Shown here one piece after another: positions 32,206 through 42,658 of a DNA stretch of 64,000 bases. The notes below the pieces were generated by a model. It saw only the letters and a list, made by a program, of their open reading frames with translations, did no database searches and was not told where the DNA came from. A program made the translations under genes and the position numbers. The first letter of the stretch is position 1. Each line of letters starts with the position of its first letter. Source of the DNA: Coemansia sp. RSA 487 (taxonomy: Eukaryota > Kickxellomycota > Kickxellomycetes > Kickxellales > Kickxellaceae); the NCBI GenBank assembly GCA_027577595.1, contig JANBRJ010000058.1, positions 44,538 to 108,537 of the forward strand, read 5' to 3'.

Positions 32206-34227
32206 ATGGCGGATATACAGCGACTTGCCAAGAAGCACCCGGTTCTCAAACCATGGGATATCGAGACCATCGTCAGCACGTTCGAGTAAGTTTAACTACA
32301 TTTGCTGTTGAATTTGTGTGGATTTCTATTTCATAGCCACTAACATCGTTTGTTCTTTTTTTGAAATGAACAATTCTCCCTTGATAGCTCACTTGACCTT
32401 GACTCGAACAGGGGCTTCGACCAGCGCCACTTGGTGCCAGCGGTGCAAAAGATTGAGCCCGAGCGCCAGTACGACGATATCCGCGCAGCGCTAAAGAAGG
32501 TGGAGGTCAGCCGGCCTGGAACAGTCGAGCTTGACGAGTTTGTCGAGGTGATTGCGCTTCTGCGCGAATCCGACGCAGGCAGCCGTCCTGGCGGTGCGCC
32601 TGGAGCGGCAAGCAAGCCAGCGGCGCGTGCGTTTGAGGGCATCACCAGCGACAGGGCGTACGAGCGGCGCACGATTCTGCAATCGCGGCAGAACGCCAGC
32701 TCAGCGCACACTATCAACGAGGATGAGCGCGAGGAGTTCACTAACCATATCAATCTTGCACTGGCGGGCGACAAGGACATCGACTACCGCTTGCCAATTG
32801 ACCCGCATACGATGCAGCTATTTGATGAGACGCGCGATGGCCTTATCTTGTCCAAGCTGATCAACTACTCGGCGCCCGACACCATCGACGAGCGCGTGCT
32901 GAACCGCGGGCGCAAACTGTCGCCGTTCCAGGTCACCGAGAACAACAACGTCGTCATCAACTCAGCCAAAGCCATTGGCTGCTCGGTAGTTAACATTGGG
33001 TCACAGGACCTTGCCGAGGGTCGCGAGCACTTGATTCTCGGTCTCATTTGGCAAGTGATTAAGATCGGTCTGTTTGCCAACATCGACATCAAGCTGCACC
33101 CTGAGCTTTACCGCCTGCTTGAGGACGGCGAGACGCTGGAGGACTTCCTCAAGCTGCCGGCCGACGCAATTCTGCTGCGCTGGTTCAACTACCATCTGGC
33201 TGCCGCCGGGTGGCACCGCCGCGTGTCCAACTTCAGCGGCGACATCAAGGACAGCGAGAACTACATTGTGCTGCTGAACCAGCTGGTCCCAGCTCAGTGC
33301 TCGCGCGACGCTCTGCATGAAAGCGACCTCGCCGAGCGTGCCGAGCGCATGCTGCAGGGGGCTGACCGCATCGGGTGCAGGCGCTACGTGTCGCCAAAGA
33401 CTGTTGTAAACGGCAACCCGAAGCTGAACCTGGCGTTTGTTGCTCATCTGTTCAACACGCACCCGTGCTTGGAGCCGCTGGAGGAGTCGGCGGACCACGC
33501 GGAGCTGGACGACTTTTTGTTCCGCGACGAGTACGACCGTGAGGCGCGTGCGTTTGCGCTGTGGCTCAACAGCCTCAACGTCGACCCGTTCGTCAACTAT
33601 CTGTTCGAGGATATCAAGAACGGACTCGTTCTGCTGCAGGCGTTCGACAAGATTTTCCCCGGCTCTGTCAACTGGCGCAAGGTCAACACGCGCACGCCGA
33701 TGATGCGGTTCAAGCAGATCGAGAACACCAATAATGCGGTGGACATTGGCAAGGCGCACAGGTTCTCGCTGGTAGGAATCCAGGGCGCAGACCTGACAGA
33801 CGGCGTGCCGACGCTTGTACTTGCGATTGTATGGCAGCTGATGCGTGCCAACATTGTGCAGACGCTTGCCAGCCTCTCGACTGATGGGCGTGAGGTCACC
33901 GACAGGGATATGATCGACTGGGCCAACAAGACCGCTGCAAGCGGTTCGTCTACGCGCATCCGCTCGTTCAGCGACCCGTCGCTGGCGTCCGGCCACTTCC
34001 TCCTGGATGTGCTGAACGGCATGAAGCCTGGCATCGTTGACCCGCAGCTCATCGCTGCTGGCAACACTGACGACGACCTGAAGCTCAACGCCAAATACGC
34101 CATTTCCATTGCGCGCAAGCTTGGCGCCACCATCTTCCTCCTGCCAGAGGACATTGTCGAGGTCAAGCCAAAGATGATCCTTACCTTCATTGGCTCGCTG
34201 ATGGCTATTGATCACAACAGAAAGTGA
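32206..34227 (+). CDS. SAC6: Fimbrin/plastin, actin-bundling protein (two exons)
   Basis: Exon 1 is 32206-32285, the intron 32286-32387 (102 bp, GTAAGT...TTGATAG, with branch-like CTAAC at 32339) and exon 2 32388-34227. Joining splits a GAC codon and gives 639 residues, close to yeast Sac6 (642). The N-terminus matches fungal fimbrins: a helical start, then TFDSLDLDSNRGFD and an EF-hand-like region to ~75. Four calponin-homology domains follow (~105-225, 250-355, 375-485, 500-610), with motifs such as SKLINYSAPDTIDERVLN, NAKAIGCSVVNIG-type and LLQAFDKIFPGSVNWRKVN. Two pairs of CH domains crosslink actin filaments in patches and rings. The longest single open frame (from 32431) misses the true N-terminus. 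Confidence 0.93.
32286..32387 (+). other. Intron of the fimbrin gene
   Basis: The 102-bp intron has a GTAAGT donor, a CACTAAC branch-like site about 45 bases before the acceptor, and a GATAG acceptor. Removing it restores the conserved N-terminal fimbrin reading frame. Confidence 0.9.
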
Positions 34228-34763
34228 TTCCATCTAGTTTGCGTTTTTTACTTCTTTATTTTTTATACATACCGTCGACCAAGCAAAAGCATTCGAATAT
34301 CGTTTGATGTGACTGGGAGTTTCGCCAGTTTCTCCTTTTGACATTAATGCAAGTGGCTAAGAAAATAAAGGAACGGACGTCATGTGCTCCTTCTTCATGC
34401 AATGACCAGTTGTAATTATTCAGTTCATTGGCCTCGGAGGAGGGGCGGCAGGAACAAGATGTTTTTGTTCTATTTATTTACAAGCAGCAAACAATGGAAA
34501 TATGCAAAAGCCGCCTGGCCACGCGGACGCAGAACGCAGTAGAGGAATGCCGGTTTTCTCTACTGTCGTGGAAGGCTGAAACACATTGCAATATAAAAGC
34601 TTCCCTCCCCGCCTTCTTTTTCCTTCTGGAGGTCTAGATAGTTCGTGTCTAGCTTTTTCTTTCTTTCCATTTTGTATTTTTCCCACTATAACAGCACATC
34701 CAGTGTTTTTTTTGTCAAAAGTACATTTATTCATCTTTTTCTCTCCCTCTCCGACTATTAACA
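34228..34763. other. Intergenic between fimbrin and a small TM gene
   Basis: An AATAAA-type signal at ~34362 probably ends fimbrin. Pyrimidine-rich sequence (CTTTTTCTTTCTTTCC type, ~34650) lies ahead of the next start. No gene is visible. Confidence 0.5.
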
Positions 34764-34940
34764 ATGATTCCTCCCTCACGCATCTTGTTTCAAATTGGCA
34801 AGGTTCCATTTACCCGCGACGCTGCCCCGCTCATTGGCGTCACCTCAGCGGGCTGCCTCTACGGCCTGTACGTAATGTTTAGCAAATTCCAAGAACCAAA
34901 CTACCTGCGTCGCGTTCCCCGCCAAGCATACAAGAACTGA
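34764..34940 (+). CDS. Small single-TM protein A, tentatively NDUFA4/B12D-like mitochondrial subunit
   Basis: A 58-residue protein reads from ATG 34764 to TGA 34938-34940, too short for usual ORF thresholds. It begins MIPPSRILFQIGKVPFTRD, has one hydrophobic segment (APLIGVTSAGCLYGLYVMF) and a short basic tail ending RRVPRQAYKN. The gene immediately beyond, on the other strand, encodes a clear paralogue, and such conservation supports that both are real. The shape (basic N-terminus, one TM, ~P-x-Y-x-R tail) resembles small respiratory-chain accessory subunits of the NDUFA4/B12D type, but I cannot assign the family firmly. Confidence 0.7.
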   Translation: MIPPSRILFQIGKVPFTRDAAPLIGVTSAGCLYGLYVMFSKFQEPNYLRRVPRQAYKN

Positions 34941-34971
34941 AATAAAACTATTATTCAATAAACCAATATAA

Positions 34972-35145
34972 TTAACGCGTTTTCCAAGCATGCGTTGGTG
35001 TTGTGCGAATGTAATGTGGGTCATGGAATCGTGTATATCCGGTGTATATACCGAATCCCATTAGGCCGCCTACTACTATTGACAATGGAATGGCGTCTTG
35101 GGTCACTGGAACCCCGGCAATCTTGAAAAATACTCGTGCACTCAT
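34972..35145 (-). CDS. Small single-TM protein B, paralogue of protein A
   Basis: A 57-residue protein reads from ATG 35145 to TAA 34974-34972. It aligns with protein A over its whole length: FFKIAGVPVTQDAIPL matches LFQIGKVPFTRDAAPL, and the tails YIRTTPTHAWK and YLRRVPRQAYK correspond. A single hydrophobic segment (IPLSIVVGGLMGFGIYTGY) follows the shared VPxTxDAxPL motif. Its stop codon is only 31 bases from that of protein A in the opposite direction, so the two 3' UTRs must overlap. Function is uncertain, as for protein A. Confidence 0.72.
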   Translation of the reverse strand: MSARVFFKIAGVPVTQDAIPLSIVVGGLMGFGIYTGYTRFHDPHYIRTTPTHAWKTR

Positions 35146-36019
35146 CTCTAAACTAACGTTTGGTTTAAAAATTAAAAATGGATGGCAATGAAAATGCTGT
35201 GGCTTTATTGGTATTTATTTTTCAAAAAAAAAGTCGTCTAGCTTGTTGTCCTTTTTATATCATTACGTAGAAAATCGGCTTTATCTCTATTGCTTTTGTT
35301 GTGTATATGGCGTGGTTTTCCAAGTTGTAAAATGTCAGCCCACCACTCGTTTATTAAGCCATTTATTTGTAATGGGCTGTTTTTTCCCTCTTTCTATCGG
35401 ATGGTTTGAATATGGCCTGACAATTTTAGAATGGTTTCGGTGATCATGATCGGCGCCTCTAGAATTAAATCAATCATAAGCGCAATAAGAAAAAAGCGGT
35501 TTGCATCTATTTGCCTTTGCCCATACAATTTGTAAATATCTGTTAAACCGTACCAGTATGTATGGCATCAAAAATGCAACAGAGCACAAGAACAGAGCCA
35601 CCCAACCCTTACTATCTACATGCACTATTCGTTTACTACTTTAAACATTGTTTTTCAATTTTCAACTTTCTGTTTATATCAATATAATTTGCCGAGTTTA
35701 GCTAATCAAAGCCGCCACAAACATTATCTCAATTCTAAAAAGATCCAAATAGCTTACAAATAGTGCTTGAATATGTTCTGGTGAATATTGGGTATCCACA
35801 GTTTCCTACGTCTGATGCAGCACAGTGACACTGCCTTTATAAGATTATGGGTGATGCAATTGAGTGACACTCAAGAGGGCAATAGAGCTGGAAAGGCTGT
35901 ATAAATGGAATTGGAAATAAGCAATTTCATACATGACGTTCATTACCAAGCTTGAATAAGCTGATAAGAGCAGAATTAATATGAAACACAATTAGAAATT
36001 CCTTCCATTTGAGTTTAAT
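35146..36019. other. AT-rich intergenic, left edge of the repeat block
   Basis: No gene is visible. The region is AT-rich and leads into the first element E copy. Confidence 0.5.
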
Positions 36020-36155
36020 TGTGATACGAAACCTAATTACCAGATGTATATTTACTACTATTTAACAGCATGCCATGTCATCGCAGGTACACAGATCTTT
36101 TCTTCTGAGGGGATTCCTTCTTCAGTTTTAAGAATATACTTTTATTCATACTAAA
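36020..36155 (+). repeat. Element E, copy 1
   Basis: This ~136-bp copy starts TGTGATACGAAAC, contains ACAGCATGCCATGTCATC and ends TTTTATTCATACTAAA. It is alignable end to end with 37227-37359 and 63249-63382. No matching target duplication is visible for this copy. Confidence 0.75.
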
Positions 36156-36423
36156 CGTTTTCTATTGTATGTTCGGTTGTTTCCAATGCATATTATCAGT
36201 TTCCTTCTTTAAATATGGCATGTATATTATTAAATCGGCTTTTCTATGTACATCTCTGAGCTTAATAGCCTGTTTAGGACATGGAATTGAATATCTTTAT
36301 CCGATTTTAATTTATCATTTCAATATTTGTTGAACTCCATATTTGTTGAACTCAATATTTTCCTGGAAATGGACTGATTGGTTTCAGTTTGGTATCCATG
36401 CCACTATTATTCCTGTTGTGGCA

Positions 36424-36875
36424 TGTCAGGTTTGAGTATCTATCACAGGAATATGATATCATATCCTTGATAAATGATTCCTGAATGTTGTTATGATCCT
36501 TTGTGACGGATTTGCCATGGACCCGGGATAAAATAGCAGAGTAATTATTCGATATCTTGTTCCTCAAACTAGATATAAGAAGAAAAATCCTTGCCTTCTC
36601 CAGAAGGCAATGACCCCCGGGAAATACTGCCCTTATATGTAACAGGGGGCCGTTACATGTAGTGGACTATTGCATTGTTAGCGTTTAGTGGCTGTGCAAA
36701 CCCATTGTCATGGGTTTGCCTTGCATACGACACTCACACTAGCGTGACATCCTTTATGGCGTACGGTTATAAAATAGCCTAACACTCATACCATTTCCTC
36801 ATGTCATCCTTAGTTTCTGTTTAAAATATATATTATACTCCTACGTAACAGTCCTAACGTCTATAGTGTAATACA
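36424..36875 (+). repeat. Element D, copy 1, split by an LTR-B insertion
   Basis: The element begins TGTCAGGTTTGAG and ends CTATAGTGTAATACA. It has a promoter-like TATAAAATAGCC and is similar to 49054-49255 and to the reverse complement of 62743-63203. LTR-B copy 1 (36502-36749) interrupts it and is flanked by TCCTT on both sides. TG...CA ends suggest a solo LTR, but no clear target duplication is seen for D itself. Confidence 0.65.
36502..36749 (+). mobile_element. Solo LTR of family B, copy 1
   Basis: The 248-bp unit starts TGTGACGG and ends GCGTGACA, with TCCTT duplicated at 36497-36501 and 36750-36754. It contains inverted repeats that can form hairpins: TTGCCTTC/GAAGGCAA, TGTAAC/GTTACA and GCAAACCCAT/ATGGGTTTGC. 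TG...CA ends with a 5-bp duplication and no internal coding region indicate a solo LTR. Confidence 0.88.
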
Positions 36876-37226
36876 AATCCTCCCCATTTGTGTTGTATTT
36901 GTATAATTTAAGCCATCCTTCATAATACTTGTAAGAATTGGAATTTGGATAATGATATATGTCAGTTTCTGAGTTCTGGAATATTGAAATCGAGTTTAAA
37001 CTCATACATACTTTAGCATTGTTCCCAACTCATTACTTTTTTCAAAAAATTATAAATATTCTTGATGCCAATAATTCCAAGGCACGATTGTTATTTGATA
37101 CCAATGGAGTACTAAGCATAGTTGTAAACTGTACTTGCATAAATGAGTTTTATTGATTGTATGTTTCAATGCTCGTGGAAATTTGTGACGGTCATAAGCT
37201 ATAACAGATATAAACAATACAGGGTA
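36876..37226. other. AT-rich sequence between element copies
   Basis: No gene is visible in this AT-rich stretch inside the repeat block. Confidence 0.5.
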
Positions 37227-37359
37227 TGTGATACGAAATCTAATTACCGGATGTATGTTTACCACTATCTAACAGCATGCCATGTCATCACAGATAGATA
37301 GACTTTTCTCCTCGGGGTTCCTTCTTCAGTTTTTATAATATACTTTTATTCATATTAAA
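37227..37359 (+). repeat. Element E, copy 2, with 5-bp target duplication
   Basis: The 133-bp copy from TGTGATACG to CATATTAAA is flanked by GGGTA at 37222-37226 and 37360-37364, which fixes both ends of the element. Confidence 0.85.
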
Positions 37360-37429
37360 GGGTATATACCAAGGGTTTCACTTTGAAACTAGACTATAGC
37401 ACAATGCACAAATTACAAAGAAAATCCCA

Positions 37430-37547
37430 ACCGGACATTATCACAAGTTTAATTGGTGTAGTGTTTGTATGGCTACAAAAGCCAGGCTGTTCATGAAAAA
37501 TAAAAAGACAAGGAACTTTAGTTCCATCATGACTTTTATTTGTAACA
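37430..37547 (+). mobile_element. LTR family C, 3' part
   Basis: This stretch matches the family C unit inside the amidase gene (reverse complement of 46635-46757) and ends at the same TTTTATTTGTAACA. It includes GGAACTTTAGTTCC, a perfect 14-bp palindrome also kept in part in other C copies. The 5' end cannot be placed. Confidence 0.65.
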
Positions 37548-38221
37548 ATAGATATGCATCCGGTAAATAAATACCATGTCACATAATATTTATTGGTTTA
37601 TATTAGATTTTTTTGTCCGTTTATCCTTGATTTTGACCATTGTGAACGATCCAAGCTTTGCAATAACGCCAAAGAGGGCTATACACTATCAATTTGCGAT
37701 TGCAGAGAGCTTTGACGGTCTGTTTGGTTGGATAACGTGATCATATACACCGCCTGAAAACTGCTGGCCATCAATGAGCTGTTTCGTAGGCTAATAAATA
37801 ATTTTTATTTACTTCTTTGGCATTTCCTTTGCTTTTCTATTTCTGTGAGGTTTCCAGATACCCAACAGAGGGTGGCGGGGCCAGAGCTTCCTGTTGCTTC
37901 TAATGGCTATACCAGTGATAGGACACCAAGCTTTTCTCACACATACCATCTAATAGACAGTTTCAGCAAAGCCATTTTTTGGCTCAGCAGTCATTCATTC
38001 TTCTGGCTTGGCAAAGACATGCGCCAGCCGATGCTGTTTGTGAAATCAAGGTACAAAAGAAAAACAAAACTGCGGAAAATCGAGTGTGATTGATTAGCCC
38101 ACAAAAAATAAAATAAACAAGCTCGGTGCCTTTTTCCACCAACCTTTCTTTTTTGTTGTGTTTGAGCTTCACTATTACTCTTTGCATTGGATATACCCCC
38201 TTTTTAGCACTTTATAAACAG
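37548..38221. other. Intergenic upstream of FunK1 copy 1
   Basis: No gene is called here. A short 5' exon of FunK1 copy 1 probably lies in this stretch, because the first visible coding block begins just after a stop codon and a CAG acceptor, but I could not identify it. Confidence 0.4.
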
Positions 38222-40882
38222 TCTTGTTTTACATTCAAGCTTGTAGCACAACGTCGAATGCGGGTAACAACGAGTTGCCAAGTACAACTTTGGAAATTCT
38301 GCTCCAGTCAATAAATGGTCTCGTTCAGTCGCAGACAAACTTTATGGAGTATCAGAAGGAGCGGGACAGAAGGCAAGAGGAGCGAGACCAAAGCCTTGCC
38401 AAACAGTTTCAGGATATGCGCGAAGACCAAAAGGCACGCGATGAAAAGCAAGAGGAACGAGACAGGAGGCAAGAGGAGCGTGATGAAAGGCACGAAAGAG
38501 AATTCCGCGAGCTTAAGGAGGTCAACATAGGCATCCAGCAGAGTCTTGGTCGTTTGGGTAGCGCGTTTGAAGCCCAGCCTCAAAGCAACTTTCGAAGCCA
38601 GGTAGGTTTAAACTGTGCTCCATGGTGCTTTCAGCAGTTGTGAGTGCTTTTTTCTCTGCACCTGTTCAAAGCAGCGCAGCTAGACTAGACCAAACTAAAA
38701 CGCCCCAGTTCTTACGTTGCTTCGTTAGGTTTCGATACTGTCGCAGTCTTTTGACCGTACTCCGACGAGAAAAAGAACTGGTTCTGTCCAATTCAGCGCA
38801 GAGCATTTGCAGAGCAGCATAGGTATGTTGGTGCTTTGCGATTTTGCAAAACATCTTTTTTTCGATACAGAGCGTTGGTTGCTACTCTAACGCTAACGCC
38901 GAGCTTGTAAGATGCTGCTTTGTTCTGTTTGTCATGTAGAAAGTACACTGCACAGCCGTCAAACCCCGTCCGGCAGCACCGCCAAGGAACAATACAGGAA
39001 CATTGGTCTGTATCTGAGCCCCAAAACCCAAAAAATTGAGGATACAGAGCAACTACTGGATTTCCATGGGTTTACATTGCCAGACCTTGGCTCGCTGCAC
39101 GACGCCAGTAGCAGGATTAGCCGTATCCAAAGCAGCTTCCAGAAATACTACAGCAAATCCACATTACTGGTAGTAGATGGCGACGGGTTCAATGGTTGTA
39201 AGAAGTTGACAACTGAGCAACATGTCCAGCACGCGATGCACATGCTGTTGAGCGCTATCTCCAGCACTGTCAGCAGCTCCGATGACAGACCCAAGATGAA
39301 ATTCATCGACAAATCAGGAGACCGAATAGACTCCAAATACAAGCCCGATTTTGTGTTTGTTCCTGTGCACTCGGAATCCTCTCAGTGGTCAAACGTAGGA
39401 GTGGTCTGCGAACTCAAGAGCATCAGCAACAGAGATGCCAACGTTCTCAATGGGAAAATTGGGCAATACTTTAACCAGATGTGGATGAAGCAGCCGCGAA
39501 AGCTCTGTATCGGAGTGGTCGCCTCCCGTGGCAAGCTCCACATACTGGTGAATACGCGCGATGGGATCGACTATGCGGTGGTAGGAACACTGCCATTCGT
39601 CAGCCACGAGAGCAAGAGCATCTACCCCAGCAATAGGCATTCGCAGATAACGTTTGGACCGGGTAGTGGCGAGTTGGTCGTGCGCGTACTGACGATGCTT
39701 TTCGGGTTGGACTTTGAGCAGTGCGGACTGATAGTTCCACAGGCTGGAGGAGTGTCGCAAGGGTTTGGTTTGTGCGAAACCATGGTAACTGCAGATCAGG
39801 ATGATACAGCGCTATCTGTTGTTGTTGGCAGCGACATCCAGCAAGCACCGTACCGGATTCGTCTGCCGGGAAATGGCTATCTGGGCGGCCGCGTGGTGTA
39901 CCCAGTGGGCACAACGTCGTGGGTACACAAGGCGGAGGTTGCTATAGCTGGCGAGCGGGAAAGCCATGTACATAGCGCTGTGGTGAAGATTCAGTGGTGC
40001 CGCAGCAAGCGGCCGACAGAGAAGCAGATATACGATTTGCTGCGCGAGGCGGCTATTTCAAACGTGCCAGGCGTCTTTTTCGGCGGTCAGATCGAGACAG
40101 GCGGGACGACGACAGGCACCAGGTGCAATATACTGGCTGTCGAGGACTGTGGCGTCGGGATCAGCCAGTACGCCTGGATTCTTGCCCAACAGCCATCAGT
40201 CAACCATTGGCAGCTGCTGGATATCGCGTGCGGATATATCCACACGATCTATGCGGCGTGGGCAGGGAAAACGACACGGATCCTCCACCGCGACATTTCC
40301 TCGGGAAACCTCATGGTTCGTGACAACCTCGCCATGGTGATCGACTGGGAGTACGCTCTGTTTGTCAATGTCACCAAACAGAGACAGCTCGTAAGCAGCC
40401 ATCCGCTCACGGGAACCTTGGCCTATGCGAGCATGGGAGTTCTAAGCGGAGGAACTATGCGCTCCGCAACAGACGATATTGAATCGCTTTTTTACGTACT
40501 AGCGCACGCCATCGAGGCAGCCCAGCATTCCGACGATGGGCGTAGAAGAGCCCCATAGGACAAAGGGATGCAAAAGCTTTGGAGCGGGTCGACATCGGAG
40601 GATGATCTGCGTCAGGAGAGGAGGCTGTGGTTCGGCTCTAGCGATACATACAAGTCTCGTCTGGGTGAAAGCTGCCCACACCTCTGGTGGAATCTTCTTT
40701 TGTCAATGTACAATATCCTTGACATTAGCAGGCATTCCATGGCCAGTGGTGTTATCCTTAGGACCAGAAGCGTCAAGGAGTATGTGCAGCAGTTGGTTCT
40801 AGCGCTTCAACCAGTCCTGCAAGCTTACGGGGCTGAAGCAAGACACTTTACCCGGCTAGTGGAGTTTGGGCAGTTCGTTTAG
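38222..40882 (+). pseudogene. FunK1-type kinase with nuclease-like domain, interrupted by an in-frame TAG
   Basis: Three coding blocks can be joined in frame: 38222-38601, 38729-38822 and 38940-40882, with introns 38602-38728 (GTAGGT...GTTAG) and 38823-38939 (GTATGT...TGTAG). Block 1 is a strongly charged coiled coil (KERDRRQEERDQ repeats). Block 3 has a PD-(D/E)XK-like motif (KPD at ~39341, CELK at ~39407), then a FunK1 kinase core with HRDIS at 40286, WEYA in the DFG place, and LTGTLAYAS. A TAG at 40556-40558 ends the long frame in the C-lobe, yet the same frame continues to 40882 with sequence resembling the C-lobe of copy 2. Either one nonsense mutation has killed the gene or the C-lobe is lost. 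The true 5' end is unresolved. Confidence 0.65.
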
Positions 40883-41776
40883 CCAAGCGCTTGCAGTTAT
40901 TAGATTAGATTTTCCACCAGCTTTGCGTTTGTTGTAGCATTTTATAGACGTCATATAAATATCAAAAGCAAAGCCTGCTATGTTTGTATATCCATCCAGC
41001 TTTCAAACCATTACTAATGTGCACACTGTGGGGAAAGGTTGAGGAAAACATAAGGCTAGAGCAGTTCTTCGATTGAGTCCATGGCTTGGGTAACAGTCAA
41101 TCGGCACTCGAGGAAGCAGCAGCTAAACCCACGCAAACCAAACGACAGCGATAATGACCCGGCCAGTGCTGCTAGAGGATAGTTACAAAACAGCTAACTG
41201 TCGCACCCTCTCCAAAGCGTGCAATAATGGCAACGGCACTGTTGCTGTTTTTTTTGCGTGTTGTATATTCGCGGTACGGCTCGTTCGACACATGGATGTG
41301 TGGTGGCATTTTGTATCGTGTTCAGTAGCAGCTGGTGGCCGAGACAGCTGTCATCTCTGTTTCTTGCTTGCCGAGTAGCTGAGATTTGAATCTTTGGTAT
41401 TTTACATGGTCTTTGCAGCAGGGTTCGTTTATTTCAGCAACGCGACTTCAAAACACTTCTTATCAAAACGACCATTTTAAACACGCCTCCGTTTCTGGCT
41501 TTAGTGGAAAGGGCTCAGTTGGGATTTGAGAAAGTGCCAAAGCAACACACGAGCTTTAGATGTATCGTTGGATTAAAGCGCTTTTCAGCTCTATTGCCGA
41601 CACCATTGGCATTGTTGATTGCAGCCTGTCTACCAACAAGAAAGATTGGCCGATTCGATAGCACACCTTTGGATTCCCTCTACAAAAACGCCAGCCAGCA
41701 TGACCGTCGTTTCGTCTAGGGTCTGACAGCGTGCGGTTCGACTTTTCGTGTTTGTCTACTTGGTAGCGATTGGATA
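40883..41776. other. Intergenic between FunK1 loci
   Basis: No gene is recognised. Short open frames here lack motifs. Decayed FunK1 sequence upstream of 41777 is possible but I cannot align it. Confidence 0.45.
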
Positions 41777-42133
41777 TTGTCCTCAGCTCCTATCGATGTG
41801 GCTGCTGCTGACAGCCACGAGGCACTCGTTAAATGGCTAGCGGACATGTCGGTGTGCGAGAGAGACAGGCTTGGGTACGACCCGACATTGTACTACAACG
41901 GAGAGGAACATCGCTGGGAAACCAAGGTCTACGACGATAGCACAGATGCACACAAGACATTCGAGCTTGTCTCGTGCATGCGTATTTCTGATCGTGTGTG
42001 TGGTCGGCACATCTGCTGCTTCGACTGCAAGGAGATTAAGCCATCGGGGGATATTGACGAGCATGGCAAGCCAGCGGCGGAACCATGCGGAGTTCTTGTC
42101 AAGAGCGCATGGGTAGTTTGTGTTTGGTTGTAG
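41777..42133 (+). pseudogene. FunK1 fragment, cut at the kinase N-lobe by an LTR-C piece
   Basis: The frame encodes HEALVKWLADMSVCERDRLGYDP, then WETKVYD and CGVLVKSAWV. These match in order the linker and N-lobe of FunK1 copy 2 (LVTLLVHWSFCSFTRLGYD, WEIRCPD and MEVVLKDSW), including the lysine-bearing VxVK/VVLK strand. There is no ATG at the start and no catalytic loop. Coding similarity ends exactly where a family C LTR fragment begins. It is a broken third FunK1 locus between copies 1 and 2. Confidence 0.72.
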
Positions 42134-42216
42134 CAGCTATAAAAGCCATTATCTTATTGAATAAATGAAAGGGGGAACTTCAATTCCGCTTGAAACCCAA
42201 ACTTGAAATTGAAACA
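42134..42216 (+). mobile_element. LTR family C, 3' fragment
   Basis: The segment with TGTAGCAGCTATAAAAGCC and GGGGGAACTTCAATTCC aligns with 45550-45651 and 48560-48651. Seven to eight bases further on, TGTGATAACTATTTGGC (42223) looks like the 5' end of another C copy that soon loses similarity. Confidence 0.6.
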
Positions 42217-42658
42217 CTGGCAGTGTGATAACTATTTGGCTCTGCAATTTCGCTCCCCATCCCCACTATATGCTTATAGAGCTTTTTGATGTCTTTTCTC
42301 CAGAGCAACATTCTTATTTTTACACAGACCATCTTTAAACTCGACAATCGGAACAAACCAGAGCATGGATAGTGCAAAAGCTGCACATCAGCGGAGCCAT
42401 GTGGGAGATGTTTTGCAGACTAGCGACTCGAGCCGAGTCGATTTTTTGTTGACAGCAAATAAACGTAAACAAAAGGGCAAAAATACTATGTTCAGGAGCC
42501 ACGCAGTTATTGCATTCCATGCAATTTCGTTTCCCCGCTTTGCTTCAATTTCAAAATTTACTTTTATTTTTATTTGCTTTTCCATATATTGCTATTTCCC
42601 GCTTGTATTTGGCTTGTATCTGTTGTATTTATTTGACAAGTGACAAAGTTTGCAGGAA
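42217..42658. other. Intergenic upstream of FunK1 copy 2
   Basis: Apart from the short LTR-C 5' piece near 42223, the stretch is AT-rich and holds the promoter of FunK1 copy 2. Confidence 0.5.

Noticed and set aside
33001-34233. 410-residue reverse frame across fimbrin
   Set aside because: This is an antisense shadow of the CH-domain coding sequence with no family match.
36502-36749. Family B as a MITE with terminal inverted repeats
   Set aside because: The ends TGTGACGG and GCGTGACA are only weakly inverted, while TG...CA plus 5-bp duplications fit an LTR better.
36424-36875. Element D plus LTR-B read as one long LTR
   Set aside because: The TCCTT duplication around 36502-36749 shows two elements, and D occurs without B at 49054-49255.
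38912-40558. Single 548-residue kinase gene starting at ATG 38912
   Set aside because: The first residues lie in an intron-like stretch with a TGTAG acceptor, and upstream coiled-coil exons join in frame at 38940. The 3' end also continues beyond the TAG, so this frame is only part of the locus.
40543-40559. A 17-base GT...AG intron removing the TAG at 40556
   Set aside because: It is far shorter than any intron seen here (102-127 bp) and lacks room for a branch point.
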